DNA of 63,185 nucleotides. Origin: Bryobacterales bacterium. Its GTDB lineage: Bacteria; Acidobacteriota; Terriglobia; Bryobacterales; Bryobacteraceae. Under the pieces are notes generated by a model. It made no database searches, had not been told where the DNA came from, and worked only from the letters and a program-made list of their open reading frames with translations. Below are positions 46,352-58,539 of this stretch, in pieces. The stretch is taken from the NCBI GenBank assembly GCA_027452065.1, contig DAIDHC010000084.1:1-63185 (forward strand). The letters are read 5' to 3'. The position numbers and the translations under genes are program-made. Each line of letters begins with the position of its first letter. Positions within the stretch are counted from its first letter, which is position 1.

Positions 46352-47551
46352 TCAGCCGCGTCGGCCGGGCACGACGTCGACTTGCAGGGCCGGGTCTACA
46401 GCCGGTATGCGCGTTTCTGGCAGACCGAGTTCGCGGCGGACGATGTTGCTGCCCTGGGCGATCGCCGTTGTCTTGTAGAAGGCGATGGAGCGGTCGCAGC
46501 CTTGCCGGCCGAATCCGCAGTCGTTGGACACGATGAGCCGCTCGGCCGGAATGTAGCGCAGGGCATTTCGAATCTCGGACGCAACGTCCTCGGGCCGGTC
46601 CGCCTGCAGGGCGCGGTGGCTGACCACGCCGATGCAGATTTTCTTCTTCAACTCGTGCTTGAGCGGCTCGAACAGCTCCAGGTCCCGCTGGTTCCGGTCC
46701 TTCATCTCCAGCGTCCAGACGTCGCCGCGACATCTCTCCAGATAGATCTCCATCGACTTGGCATAGCTGGTGTCTTCCATGACACGCTGCATGTTCGGAT
46801 TACCCCAACAGGTGTGGATCCAGAGTTCCACGTCGTCCAATCCCTGGACCTCGCGATTGTAGGCTTCAATGAGAAACTTCACCTCGTCGTGATCCTTGCC
46901 ATAGGTGTTGGCCATGAAGTGAAACGTCGGTTCCTCGGTCTGAATGCAGCGGCATCCGGCATCGCGCAGAGCGAGCAGTTCTTTGTTCATCGCTTCCGCC
47001 ATGTCCCAGATCACCTGGCGCTTGTCCTTGTACTTGGGAGTGTGAATGTCGAGGAATAACGCCATCACCTGCGAGCAACAAGTGCCGAACTTGACGGGCT
47101 TCGCGGTGCGCGCCTGCGCCATGCGCCACAGCTTGGCGTAGTCGAGCGGGCGGTGCTCAATCTTGTCGACGACGTGCGGCCACCGCCAGCCGGTATAGAT
47201 TTCGTTGAGCAGAGTTCCGGGCGGGTAATGAAGCCAGGGGGCCGTGGTTTCCTCCGGCTGCAGGTGATCGCCTTCGAGCCCGGTCCATCGCTGCAAGGGG
47301 TAATGGTGCCAGGCGCGTCCGGCGAGGTCTTCGTCGACGTGAAAGTCGCCGTGACCGAGGATGTCCAGCCCCGCCCGCTCCTGGTCGCTGATGACCACGG
47401 AAAGGGCGTCCTGGAATTTTTCCCGGAATCGAATGTCGAGCATGCAGGTATCGAGCGGACGCCCCCACATGCTGACGTCGAACCAACGCGGCCGCGGAAA
47501 CGAGCCGGTGACGGTACTCGGCAGGATCAGGTCGGCCGTGGCTGTGAACAT
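46352..47551 (-). CDS. MetE-like cobalamin-independent methyltransferase, C-terminal domain only
   Basis: About 399 aa, matching only the catalytic (C-terminal) barrel of methionine synthase MetE. Such short forms include archaeal methionine synthases and coenzyme M transferases. All zinc ligands are identifiable: H and C in WIHTCWGN, E in TLEMKDRN, C in SNDCGFGRQG. TEEPTFHF and PSTVTGSFPRP are further family words. The ATG at 47551 is fixed by GGAGGA upstream. The methyl or thiol substrate cannot be inferred. Separated from the neighbouring aldo/keto reductase by 66 nt; not near metF or other methionine genes. Confidence 0.85.
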   Translation of the reverse strand: MFTATADLILPSTVTGSFPRPRWFDVSMWGRPLDTCMLDIRFREKFQDALSVVISDQERAGLDILGHGDFHVDEDLAGRAWHHYPLQRWTGLEGDHLQPEETTAPWLHYPPGTLLNEIYTGWRWPHVVDKIEHRPLDYAKLWRMAQARTAKPVKFGTCCSQVMALFLDIHTPKYKDKRQVIWDMAEAMNKELLALRDAGCRCIQTEEPTFHFMANTYGKDHDEVKFLIEAYNREVQGLDDVELWIHTCWGNPNMQRVMEDTSYAKSMEIYLERCRGDVWTLEMKDRNQRDLELFEPLKHELKKKICIGVVSHRALQADRPEDVASEIRNALRYIPAERLIVSNDCGFGRQGCDRSIAFYKTTAIAQGSNIVRRELGLPETRIPAVDPALQVDVVPGRRG

Positions 47552-47617
47552 GAACTTTCCTCCCACGGGCATTGTACTTCTCCGCCCCGCCGGGAAGCGA
47601 GTACGCGCGCAGGCTGC

Positions 47618-48607
47618 CTACGTGGCCGGCTGTTCGCTGTCGAGCCATCGCATCTGTTCTTCTCCGTAGCGTGTGCCGGCGATGGCCGCGGCGGGCACCG
47701 CCGAATCGATGCGCCGCAGCTCGTCGTCACTCAAACGCAGCTCGAGCGCACCGAGCGCTTCCTCGATCTGAGGCCGCCGCCGCGCTCCGACCAGGGGCAC
47801 GATGTCGATTCCCCTCGACAGGACCCAGGAGATCGCCAGTTGAGTGGCAGTGGCATTCCGCTCGGCCGCAAGACGAGCCAAGCTCTCGACAAGGATCCTA
47901 TTTCGCTCGATGTTGGCGCCGGTGAATCGCGGAAAGTGGTTTCGGAAATCGCTCTTCGCAGCCGGCCGCGAGCCGCTGAGCAGGCCTCGGGACAAAACAC
48001 CGTATGCCGTCACGCCGACGCCCAACTCCCTCGCCGCCGGCAGGATTGAGGCTTCAATGCCTCGGGTGACGACGGCGTACTCGATCTGCAGCGCGGCGAT
48101 CGGATGGGCGGCACAGGCGCGGCGGAGCGTCGCGGCCGAGGCTTCCGACACTCCGATGTATCGCACGTAGCCGGCCTTGACCAGATCGCCGATGGCGCCG
48201 ATTGTCTCTTCAATGGGGACCCGTGGATCGACCCGGGCGGGCTGATAGAGGTCGATGTAGTCGGTTTTCAATCGCCGCAGGCTGTAGCAGACGAAATTCT
48301 TCACCGCCTCCGGACGGGCGTCGAGTCCACCGAACGCCCCATCGGGTCGCCGGAGGGCGCCGAATTTCACCGCCAGCATCACCTTGTCGCGACGGCCCCG
48401 AATGGCCCGCGCAATGAGCATCTCGTTATGGCCCATGCCGTAAAAGTCGCCCGTGTCGAGCAGGTTCACGCCACGGTCCAGGGCGGCCTCAATCGTCGCC
48501 ACGCCTTCATTCTCGTCGGCAGGCCCATACACATCCGACATACCCATACATCCCAAACCAATTGACGAAACAATCGGACCGTCGTGGCCTAATTGCCGAG
48601 TCTGCAC
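47618..48607 (-). CDS. Aldo/keto reductase
   Basis: NADPH-dependent TIM-barrel oxidoreductase, about 329 aa, of the YakC/AKR13-like kind (RQLGHDGPIVSSIGLGCMGMS). Catalytic Asp and Tyr are in LLDTGDFYG and Lys in LAVKFG. The usual fourth residue, His, is replaced: DLYQPARVDP. This pattern is known in the AKR subgroup with YQPAR. The cofactor region is VGARRRPQIEEALGA. The GTG at 48607 is set by AAGGAG. Substrate unknown; a general carbonyl reductase role is likely. Confidence 0.9.
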   Translation of the reverse strand: MQTRQLGHDGPIVSSIGLGCMGMSDVYGPADENEGVATIEAALDRGVNLLDTGDFYGMGHNEMLIARAIRGRRDKVMLAVKFGALRRPDGAFGGLDARPEAVKNFVCYSLRRLKTDYIDLYQPARVDPRVPIEETIGAIGDLVKAGYVRYIGVSEASAATLRRACAAHPIAALQIEYAVVTRGIEASILPAARELGVGVTAYGVLSRGLLSGSRPAAKSDFRNHFPRFTGANIERNRILVESLARLAAERNATATQLAISWVLSRGIDIVPLVGARRRPQIEEALGALELRLSDDELRRIDSAVPAAAIAGTRYGEEQMRWLDSEQPAT

Positions 48608-48722
48608 GCGTGTCTCCTTGCTCAATGTTGGCACCGCCGTGGTGGATGCTGTCCACCCGCCTTATACGAGGATATGCCCGCGCCGCGTGATGGACGGAGG
48701 CGCAGTTTCCCGGCTCGCACCC

Positions 48723-50777
48723 TCAGCGGGGGCGCGAGGCTGGAACCAGTCGCAGGATTTCGAAAAGATCGTTGTAGTCATCCGTCCAGGCGATGAGTGC
48801 CGGCGGGACAGCGATCGGATGGGCGCGGCGCGCGATGGAGGCATCCTTCCACACTTCCTCGTTGCGGCTGACAAGAACCCAGTCGGCGGAATTCAGAAGC
48901 CTGCTGCCGTCGCCTTCGCTATGAATGAACGCGGAGCGGCAGCCCAACGACGACGCGAGCTGGCCGACGATGGGAGCGAGGTCGAGATATTGGTTTGAAA
49001 CGTGGAAGAGCAGAAGGCCTCCGGGGGCGAGGTGGCGCAGATAGAGCGCCATGGCTTCACGCGTGAGCAGGTGTACCGGGATGGCGTCCCCGGAAAAAGC
49101 GTCGACCACAAGAACGTCGAACTGGTGCGCGGGTTCGGCGGAGAGCGAGAGCCGGGCGTCTCCCAGCGCGATTTCCACGTGCGCCGGTGTCTCGCGCAAG
49201 TAGGAGAACCAGGTCTTGGCGATCGACACGACCTGAGGATTGATTTCGTAGAACCGGAAGGTGTCGCCGGGCCGGCCGTAAGCTGCCAGAGTGCCGGCGC
49301 CGAGGCCGATGACACCCACGCTGCGCGACCGATGGAAGCCCATGGACAACGCCAGCCCGGCGCCGGAGGACAAGCCGTAGTATGTGGTCGGGATCATCCG
49401 CCGCTCGGGCAGGAAGCACTGCGAGCCATGTTCGATGGTGCCGTGATACAAAGCCCGGACTTCGCCGCCCAGCAGCGAGGAGCGTACGACGCGCAGCGTG
49501 CCGTAAAAGCCGCGGGTGAGCACCAGCGAATTTCGCTCATAGCCATCCACCTGCGAATAAAAGACAATGACCATCGCTAAGAAGGCGACCGACCATAACA
49601 GACGCTGCGCCCAACCCTCGCCCCAGTTCAGCCACCAGGCAAGCAGCGCGACGAAACAGAGAGAGAATGCGAGATCGTAGAGGCCGGAGAACACCAGAGG
49701 CGCGACAATGCCCAGGACAACGGCGCCCAGCGCTCCCCCGAGCGCAATGCAGAGATAGAACGAAGTGAGCGAGGAAGGGCCGGGCTTGCGCAGGTTGATC
49801 TCGCCGTGGCAGTACATGCAGCACACGAAGAGCCCGAGCGTGAAGATGGGGACGGCGACGGCTAGCGCGTCGCTGGTGTGGATGTCGTAGATGGCATAAC
49901 CGGTGGCGCCGAGCGCAACGGCCAGCAGGCGCAGGAAAAGGCCGCGGCGATAGATGTTTGGATACTCGAAGCAGAGGATGAAGGAGAGCAGATAAACGGC
50001 GAGGGGAAGGATCCAGAGAAACGGCACGGCGGCGACGTTCTGGGTGAGCTGGCTGGTGGTGGCGACCAGGAGCATGGAGCCGGCGGCGGCGAGAGCGGTC
50101 CATTCCACCAGACTCCTCCGGTGGACCGCGGCATCGCGCGCGTCCCGACGATCAGGCAGGGCAGGAGCAGCCGTCGAGCGCCCCACCCAGGCGCCGGCCG
50201 CGCAGAGGACGGCGAACGCGGCGAAGGCGAATGACCAGGCGGTGGCCTGGGTGCGCGTCGGCAGGTGGGGCTCGATGAAGAAAGGGTAGGCCACCAGGGC
50301 GAGCAGGGACGCGGCGTTGGACCACGCGAAGAGCCGGTACGGCCTCAGGCCAGTGGCTTCGAGAAACCATCTCTGCAACAGGGGCGTGGTGGAGGCGACC
50401 AGAAAATACGGCAGGCCCAGCACGCACGTCAGTAGAAGCAGGATTCGAAGCTCCGGGCTGACATTTGCACCCGATTTCCAGAATTCCCCGGGAATCACCG
50501 GGAGCAGGAGAAGGCCGGCACCGAGCAGCGCCGAGTGCAAGTATGCCTGGTGCGCGCGGGAGAGCCTGCGCGTCAGCAGGTGGGCGTAGATGTAGGCCAG
50601 CAGCAGGAAGGACTGGAAGAACACCAGGCATGTGGTCCAAACGGCCGCGGAGCCGCCGAACCAGGGGAGAATCAGCTTGGCGAACACGGGTTGAATCAGA
50701 AACAGGAGGAACGACGATAGGACGATCGTCGAGGCGTAGAGGATGGGGAGGCGCGGGCGGGGCATGGCCGGATTCAT
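48723..50777 (-). CDS. Membrane-anchored spermidine synthase-like protein
   Basis: 684 aa. The N-terminal two-thirds consists of about 11-12 transmembrane helices (from LYASTIVLSSFLLFLIQPVFAKLILPWFG). The C-terminal soluble domain, about 460-684, is a spermine/spermidine synthase-like Rossmann fold (VGVIGLGAGTLAAYG, FYEINPQVVSIA, VEIALGDARLSL, FDVLVVDAFSGDAIPVHLLT). The polyamine-synthase gatekeeper DxxSxD is present only in altered form (DAFSGD), so aminopropyl transfer is not assured. The fused membrane form is common in Acidobacteria and Proteobacteria, with no settled function. Confidence 0.85.
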   Translation of the reverse strand: MNPAMPRPRLPILYASTIVLSSFLLFLIQPVFAKLILPWFGGSAAVWTTCLVFFQSFLLLAYIYAHLLTRRLSRAHQAYLHSALLGAGLLLLPVIPGEFWKSGANVSPELRILLLLTCVLGLPYFLVASTTPLLQRWFLEATGLRPYRLFAWSNAASLLALVAYPFFIEPHLPTRTQATAWSFAFAAFAVLCAAGAWVGRSTAAPALPDRRDARDAAVHRRSLVEWTALAAAGSMLLVATTSQLTQNVAAVPFLWILPLAVYLLSFILCFEYPNIYRRGLFLRLLAVALGATGYAIYDIHTSDALAVAVPIFTLGLFVCCMYCHGEINLRKPGPSSLTSFYLCIALGGALGAVVLGIVAPLVFSGLYDLAFSLCFVALLAWWLNWGEGWAQRLLWSVAFLAMVIVFYSQVDGYERNSLVLTRGFYGTLRVVRSSLLGGEVRALYHGTIEHGSQCFLPERRMIPTTYYGLSSGAGLALSMGFHRSRSVGVIGLGAGTLAAYGRPGDTFRFYEINPQVVSIAKTWFSYLRETPAHVEIALGDARLSLSAEPAHQFDVLVVDAFSGDAIPVHLLTREAMALYLRHLAPGGLLLFHVSNQYLDLAPIVGQLASSLGCRSAFIHSEGDGSRLLNSADWVLVSRNEEVWKDASIARRAHPIAVPPALIAWTDDYNDLFEILRLVPASRPR

Positions 50778-50851
50778 GGCCGGCGCCGGTACAGCAGAGG
50801 GTGTCCGTTCATCGGACGAGGCGTCGCGGGGCCGTTTGGAAGAGGCAGGGG

Positions 50852-51445
50852 TTAGAGCTCAAGCAAAAAGCCTTTCTTTCCGACATTCATTGCCCATGTG
50901 GCGCCAAGCTGAGCGGAAACCCCGGCGGCTTCGTGAATGTGGCCGCAGAAGAAATAGCGGGGCTGGACTCGATTCAGAAAACCGGCGACGGCCGTGCTTC
51001 CGAAATGAAGGCCATCCCGCACGCGGTCCAGCGGCGAATCGCGGGGCGGGCAGTGGCAAACGAGCACCAGCGGAGCAAGTCCGCTGAAGGGCTCCAGCCG
51101 CGCCGCGATCTCTTCCTCGCTATACTCGCCCGGCGTGTCGAACGGCGTCGGATTCGAGTATCCAAGACCGGCCAGATGCCAGCCGTCGAGCTCGACGGAA
51201 CGTCCGTGGAGATGCCGGAATCCGTATCGCTCGCACAGCGACTCGGTGTCGCGCTCCGATTCGTGATTGCCGGGCATGACGAACAGCCTGCCGGCCCGCC
51301 GCTCCAGAATGCGTCCGATCGAATCGAGGCCGCGGCCCCAACTGACCAGATCGCCGGCGGCAATGTAGTGGTCCGCGTCGATTTCCAGAAGCCGTTCGAG
51401 CGCGGCACGGTCGCCGTGGATATCGGAGAAGATGAGCAGCCTCAT
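50852..51445 (-). CDS. Small metallophosphoesterase (YfcE/MJ0936-like)
   Basis: 197-aa cytoplasmic calcineurin-like phosphoesterase: SDIHGD, AAGDLVSWG, MPGNHE, VCHCPP and CGHIHE blocks are all present, which bind two metals. The ATG at 51445 overlaps the stop of the upstream hydrolase gene (ATGA), so the two are coupled. Family members act on phosphodiesters or nucleotides; the substrate here is unknown. The open frame upstream of the ATG lies antisense to nothing conserved and is disregarded. Confidence 0.88.
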   Translation of the reverse strand: MRLLIFSDIHGDRAALERLLEIDADHYIAAGDLVSWGRGLDSIGRILERRAGRLFVMPGNHESERDTESLCERYGFRHLHGRSVELDGWHLAGLGYSNPTPFDTPGEYSEEEIAARLEPFSGLAPLVLVCHCPPRDSPLDRVRDGLHFGSTAVAGFLNRVQPRYFFCGHIHEAAGVSAQLGATWAMNVGKKGFLLEL

Positions 51446-52554
51446 GACCCGGGGACGGCGCCGGCGGTGGGCCTCGCGCCGCCGCTCTTCCACGCCCGCA
51501 GCTCGCGGAAACCGGTCGCAGTCTCCTCCGGCGAGATGGTGCAGTGGCCATCGTGCTTGACATACTGTTGAACGAACAGCCGTTGCGAGCCCGCTTCCTG
51601 GGTCAGCGTCAGGTACATCGTCGGGATGCGCAAGGGCACGATGGGGTCGTAGGTGGTGTGAATAGCGAGCATCGGTCCGGCGATGCGGCCTGTGGGCGTG
51701 TACCAGGTGCGGAGATACTCCTCGGCGCGCGGGCTTGCGGTGTAGCGCTTGACGCCGTCGTTGAGGGCGTTCTGGTCGCCCGGCCACTCATAGATGACAC
51801 CGCGGTTGTCGAAGGGATTTCCGCCTGCGCGCTGCTGCATTTCCTTGACCACGTAAGCGACGAAGGCGAGACTGCCGGCGAAGTCCTTCAGGCTGTGGGC
51901 GCCGGAAAACGTAAGCAGAAGCTTCTCTTTATCCGGCGCGGCCTCCATCGCGGAAGTGATTTTGGCGGCCACGTCGGGGCCCCCCTTGTAGTCGGCCGGA
52001 ATGCGGTCCGGGTCCGGCAGGACGCCGGGAAACAGGTAATCGAAGATCACCATCAGATCAAACGCGCCGCGGGTCATGAACCACTCGGGCGCCGCCAGGG
52101 GACCGCAGAGCGGGAGCGCGGCGTCGTACTCGGTGGGAAACTTCTCCATCAGGGTCATGGTGAGGAACCCTCCCATGGAGTGCCCGGTGACGTAGGTCTC
52201 CTTCGGCTTGCCGTGCTCTTCCATGAAATAGCGGTGGAGCGCCTCCGTGTCCAGCACCGCTTCCTCGACCGCCCATCCGCCCGCGGCGTAACCGGACTGC
52301 GCGAGCGCGTAGCCGGCATCGGTGAATACGGCCAGAACCGGAGGCAGCGGATCGCCTGGCTTGAACTTGCCCGGCAGCGCATTGTAGCCGTGACAATAGA
52401 TGACCAGTCCCCCGTTCCAATTCTTGGGAACGTCGATACGGAACTCGGCGCCGTCGATCCGGCCGAGTTCCGTAGTGTTTTCGGCGTGTCCGCCGGCCCA
52501 GGCGGAGGGCGCGACGGCCAGGGCGGCGAGAAGAAGTGCGGATGTGACTCTCAT
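51442..52554 (-). CDS. Exported alpha/beta hydrolase
   Basis: About 370 aa with signal peptide (SALLLAALAVAPSAWA) from the ATG at 52554, which has GGGAG upstream. Nucleophile elbow GHSMGGFLTM, oxyanion region IYCHGYNA, acid in TTYDPIVPL and His in VKHDGHCTI form a complete triad. The arrangement resembles secreted prolyl-oligopeptidase/esterase-like hydrolases, substrate unknown. A TATACT box lies on the minus strand at 52597-52602. Coupled to the downstream phosphoesterase by ATGA. Confidence 0.85.
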   Translation of the reverse strand: MRVTSALLLAALAVAPSAWAGGHAENTTELGRIDGAEFRIDVPKNWNGGLVIYCHGYNALPGKFKPGDPLPPVLAVFTDAGYALAQSGYAAGGWAVEEAVLDTEALHRYFMEEHGKPKETYVTGHSMGGFLTMTLMEKFPTEYDAALPLCGPLAAPEWFMTRGAFDLMVIFDYLFPGVLPDPDRIPADYKGGPDVAAKITSAMEAAPDKEKLLLTFSGAHSLKDFAGSLAFVAYVVKEMQQRAGGNPFDNRGVIYEWPGDQNALNDGVKRYTASPRAEEYLRTWYTPTGRIAGPMLAIHTTYDPIVPLRIPTMYLTLTQEAGSQRLFVQQYVKHDGHCTISPEETATGFRELRAWKSGGARPTAGAVPGS

Positions 52555-52641
52555 GTAAAGCTCCCGAGACGACAATCGCTGGCGAATCTTCCGGCAAGTA
52601 TACTGCATCGACGAAGGGGGCTGGTGGCGGTGAAGGCGGCG

Positions 52642-55020
52642 CTAGCGGACGGCGACGGTCACGCCCGGTTGGCTGGGCGCGGAACCGATGGCCAGGATTA
52701 CGGGGAGGGTGCCGGACGGGGCGGCCGCGGGAATCCGGGCGTTGATCTGCATCAGCCCCTGAAAGCCCGGCGCCGGCCCGGCGTAGAGCATGGGCGCGGC
52801 AACACCGCCCACCAGAAGGCTGGCCGAGCTGAGGTCCACGCCCTGGCCGGTGGCGAAAAGCGTAACGATCGAGCCGCGGGCGGCCGGGTGAGCAGTGGAA
52901 TTAGCCGAGCCGTCCTGATTCAGAGCGGCCGCCTGCCCCGTGCCTCCGGACTTCGTGAAGACAGCGGGCGCGGCAGCGGCCACGGAGACGGTGGACGCTG
53001 CGACCGTAGCTCCGTTGTTCGTGACAACGATCGCCGCGGCGGAACCGGCGGAAAGCGAGGCCGGGACAAGCGCGTTGATCTGCGAGGCGCCCGCGAAAAA
53101 GATCGTGGCCGCGGCGCCGTTGAAGGTGACCTGAATCGAGGAAGGATCGAAACCCGAGCCATATAGCGAGACGATCTCGCCGGGAGCTACCGGGCCGGCG
53201 ATGTTGCTGGCGGCGTTGACGACCGTTACCGGCGGAGCGGTGTCGGAGGGCGGCGGGACGATGGGCGTTTGAGCGGGAGTGAGCTTGCGGACGCGATCGT
53301 TTCCCGAATCGGCGGCAAACAGGTTGCCGGCGGGGTCGAGAAACAGGCCGGCGGGCGCGCTCACCGCCGCCGCATCCGCCAGACCGCCGTCGCCGGAGAA
53401 GTCGGGAGCACCCGTCCCGGCAATGGTGGTGACGCTGCCGCCGGGACTGATCTGGCGGATCCGGTTGGCCGCGATATCGCTGACGAAGACGTTGCCCTGG
53501 TTATCGACGGCCACTCCGGCAGGCGCGTTCAATCCTTGCCAAAACACCGCCGGCGAGCCCCCGGAGGGAATTTGAAGGAGCGCGTTCTGGCTGTTATCGC
53601 TGACGTAGAGGGTTCCGCTCGAGTCCACCGCCAGCGCGATGGGATCCTTCACGGTCGCCACTACCGTCGTCCCACCGCCCGGTGAAGATTCGATAATTCG
53701 ATGATCGCCGCGGTCGGCAACGAACAGATTCCCCGAGCCGTCGAGCGCCAGCGCCGAGGGCGCTTTGAGTTGCGTGAGGATTTGCGAAAACGCTCCACTC
53801 GGGCTCAGCACAACGACGCGGCCGTTGCCGGTGTCGGCAATGTAGACATTGCCCGAGGAGTCCACGACGACGCCCGAAGGCGAGCTGAGCACCGAGGGAT
53901 CGCCGGTCCCGGCGACGGTCTCGATTTTCCCGCTTGCATCCACGGCCCGGACGCGGTTGTTGCCGGTGTCGGCGATATAAAGCGCGCCGGAGGCGCTCTC
54001 GGCAACGGACCAGGGGTTGTTCAAACGGGCGAGCGATGCGGCGGCGCCGTCTCCAAAAAACAGCCCACTTCCGTTTCCTGCGAGAACAGCGAGGTCGCCG
54101 AGCGGGCTGAGCTTCTGTACCGTGTGGCCGGTGGAAAAAACGATGTTGTTGGAGCTGTCCACCAGCAGGTCGTTGCCGCTCATTGTGCTGGTGCCGGGCA
54201 GCAGAGGTGACCCGAGCATGCCCGACCCGGCGACGAAAGGATTTCCATAGGCGTCCAGCGCCAGACCGGTCGGCGCCGGAGCCGAAGCCACGGTGCGGAT
54301 GTTTCCCTTAGTGACTTCGCGAATGGCGTTGTTTCCGCTGTCGGCGATGTACAGATTCCCGGCCGGATCGACGGCGAGCCCCGCGGGATAGTTCAACTCA
54401 GCCGCAACGGCCGGGCCGCCATCGCCGGTGTCGCCCGCGGTTCCGTTCCCTGCGACAGCGCTGATCCGGCCGTTAGTGACGAGGAAAACCTGCTGCCCGC
54501 CAAAGTCGGAGAAATAGACAGAGCCGTCGGACGCGGCGTAGACATTGCGGGGCGCAATGAGGGCGACTTTGCGTGCCGACGCGGGGGCAATCGACGCGCT
54601 GAGTGCGCCGCCGCCGGCGACCGTCGTGATAGTTCCGGCGCGGCTAACCATCCGAATCCGCTGATTCCCGAGATCGGCGATGTAGAGATTTCCGGCGGCG
54701 TCGAGAGAGATGCCGTAAGGGCGATTCAGCTCAGCGGAAGCCGCGGGGCCGCCGTCGCCGGCAAATCCGGGAACACCAATACCGGCGATGGTCTGAATAG
54801 TCCCATCGGGAAACACCTTACGCACACGGTGATCGGCGGCGTCGGCAAGATAGAGGTTTCCCTTGGCGTCTTGAGCGACGCCTTCCGGTTGAATCAACAG
54901 CGCGGAACGCGCCTGTCCCCCATCGCCGTCGAAACTGCTGCCGGCAACGGTCTGAATCAGGTATTGCGCCGAGACGCCTGTTGCGGCGCCCAGGAAAAAC
55001 AAGAATCGGGCCCAGCGCAC
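52642..55020 (-). CDS. Secreted NHL-repeat beta-propeller with C-terminal Solibacter-type domain
   Basis: 792 aa with a short signal peptide (FLFFLGAATGVSA). About 11 NHL-type repeats follow, each with a phrase like GNLYIADLGNQRIRMV and variants of TVAGNGTAGDTGDGGPA, forming one or two propellers up to about residue 555. The last 220 residues carry two copies of the VVNAASNIAGPVAPGEIVSLYGSGF / VNALVPASLSAG domain (TIGR03437-like) typical of Solibacter. Such proteins are probably cell-surface binding proteins. GTG start; GATATA on the minus strand ends 5 nt before it and there is no Shine-Dalgarno. Confidence 0.88.
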   Translation of the reverse strand: MRWARFLFFLGAATGVSAQYLIQTVAGSSFDGDGGQARSALLIQPEGVAQDAKGNLYLADAADHRVRKVFPDGTIQTIAGIGVPGFAGDGGPAASAELNRPYGISLDAAGNLYIADLGNQRIRMVSRAGTITTVAGGGALSASIAPASARKVALIAPRNVYAASDGSVYFSDFGGQQVFLVTNGRISAVAGNGTAGDTGDGGPAVAAELNYPAGLAVDPAGNLYIADSGNNAIREVTKGNIRTVASAPAPTGLALDAYGNPFVAGSGMLGSPLLPGTSTMSGNDLLVDSSNNIVFSTGHTVQKLSPLGDLAVLAGNGSGLFFGDGAAASLARLNNPWSVAESASGALYIADTGNNRVRAVDASGKIETVAGTGDPSVLSSPSGVVVDSSGNVYIADTGNGRVVVLSPSGAFSQILTQLKAPSALALDGSGNLFVADRGDHRIIESSPGGGTTVVATVKDPIALAVDSSGTLYVSDNSQNALLQIPSGGSPAVFWQGLNAPAGVAVDNQGNVFVSDIAANRIRQISPGGSVTTIAGTGAPDFSGDGGLADAAAVSAPAGLFLDPAGNLFAADSGNDRVRKLTPAQTPIVPPPSDTAPPVTVVNAASNIAGPVAPGEIVSLYGSGFDPSSIQVTFNGAAATIFFAGASQINALVPASLSAGSAAAIVVTNNGATVAASTVSVAAAAPAVFTKSGGTGQAAALNQDGSANSTAHPAARGSIVTLFATGQGVDLSSASLLVGGVAAPMLYAGPAPGFQGLMQINARIPAAAPSGTLPVILAIGSAPSQPGVTVAVR

Positions 55021-55093
55021 TCAGTTATATCCCTACCCAAAGTAAGTGTTAGTTGGAGCCGAAACTCTCATGTGCCGGCCCGATTAGGGCAGT

Positions 55094-57996
<2,903 letters not shown>

Positions 57997-58053
57997 CTAT
58001 TGTACCGTACCGCTCCCGGCGTTCTCGCGCGCGGCGTGATACGCTGGCATTTT

Positions 58054-58530
58054 ATGCAACTTTCCGGGATTTTTCTCGGCCTGGGCGAGGACAATTTCCT
58101 GCAGCTTCTGCGCTCGGTCTCTATCGGGCGCCTGAAAACGTTCCAGCTCTACGAGCGCCTGAAGGTGCGCTGCCATCTGCCGAAACTGAACTCGGACAGT
58201 CTGCGCAAGGCCGCGCCGCGGCTCTGGAAGCGGCTGGCCGAAGACGATTCCGATCTTGCCACCGAGCTCTCGCAAGCGATCCTGGTGGGACATATGGACA
58301 TGATCGCCGCTATCTTGGATTTCCTCGGAATTCCGCATGAGGACGGCTTCTTCGCCAAGGATCTCGAAGCCGCCAAGTACCTGACCGAAGGCTGGGAGCA
58401 GCGGGTGTACGAAAAATTTCAAGAGACTTACCCGTCCGCGCTGCTGCTGTTCTACATCAACCACCTGGGTTGGGAAGTGGCCAAATCGGAGCGCATTTTC
58501 GCGCCCGCCCTTTCCGGCCCCGGAGCCTGA
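58054..58530 (+). CDS. Conserved-looking cytoplasmic protein of unknown function
   Basis: 158 aa, no signal peptide or membrane segment. Helical, with notable words GLGEDNFLQLLRSVSIGRLKTFQLYERLK, AILDFLGIPHEDGFF and YLTEGWEQRVYEKFQETYPSALLLFYINHLGWEV. I do not recognise the family. TACGCT is 8 nt before the ATG. It stands directly before the ankyrin gene (9-nt gap), so it probably shares a transcript with ankyrin-pheS-pheT. Confidence 0.7.
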   Translation: MQLSGIFLGLGEDNFLQLLRSVSIGRLKTFQLYERLKVRCHLPKLNSDSLRKAAPRLWKRLAEDDSDLATELSQAILVGHMDMIAAILDFLGIPHEDGFFAKDLEAAKYLTEGWEQRVYEKFQETYPSALLLFYINHLGWEVAKSERIFAPALSGPGA

Positions 58531-58539
58531 GGAGTGCCG

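Noticed and set aside
48723..50777. Polyamine biosynthesis speE
   Set aside because: The Rossmann domain matches, but the substrate-binding acidic motif is altered and two-thirds of the protein is membrane-spanning, so aminopropyltransferase activity is not assumed.
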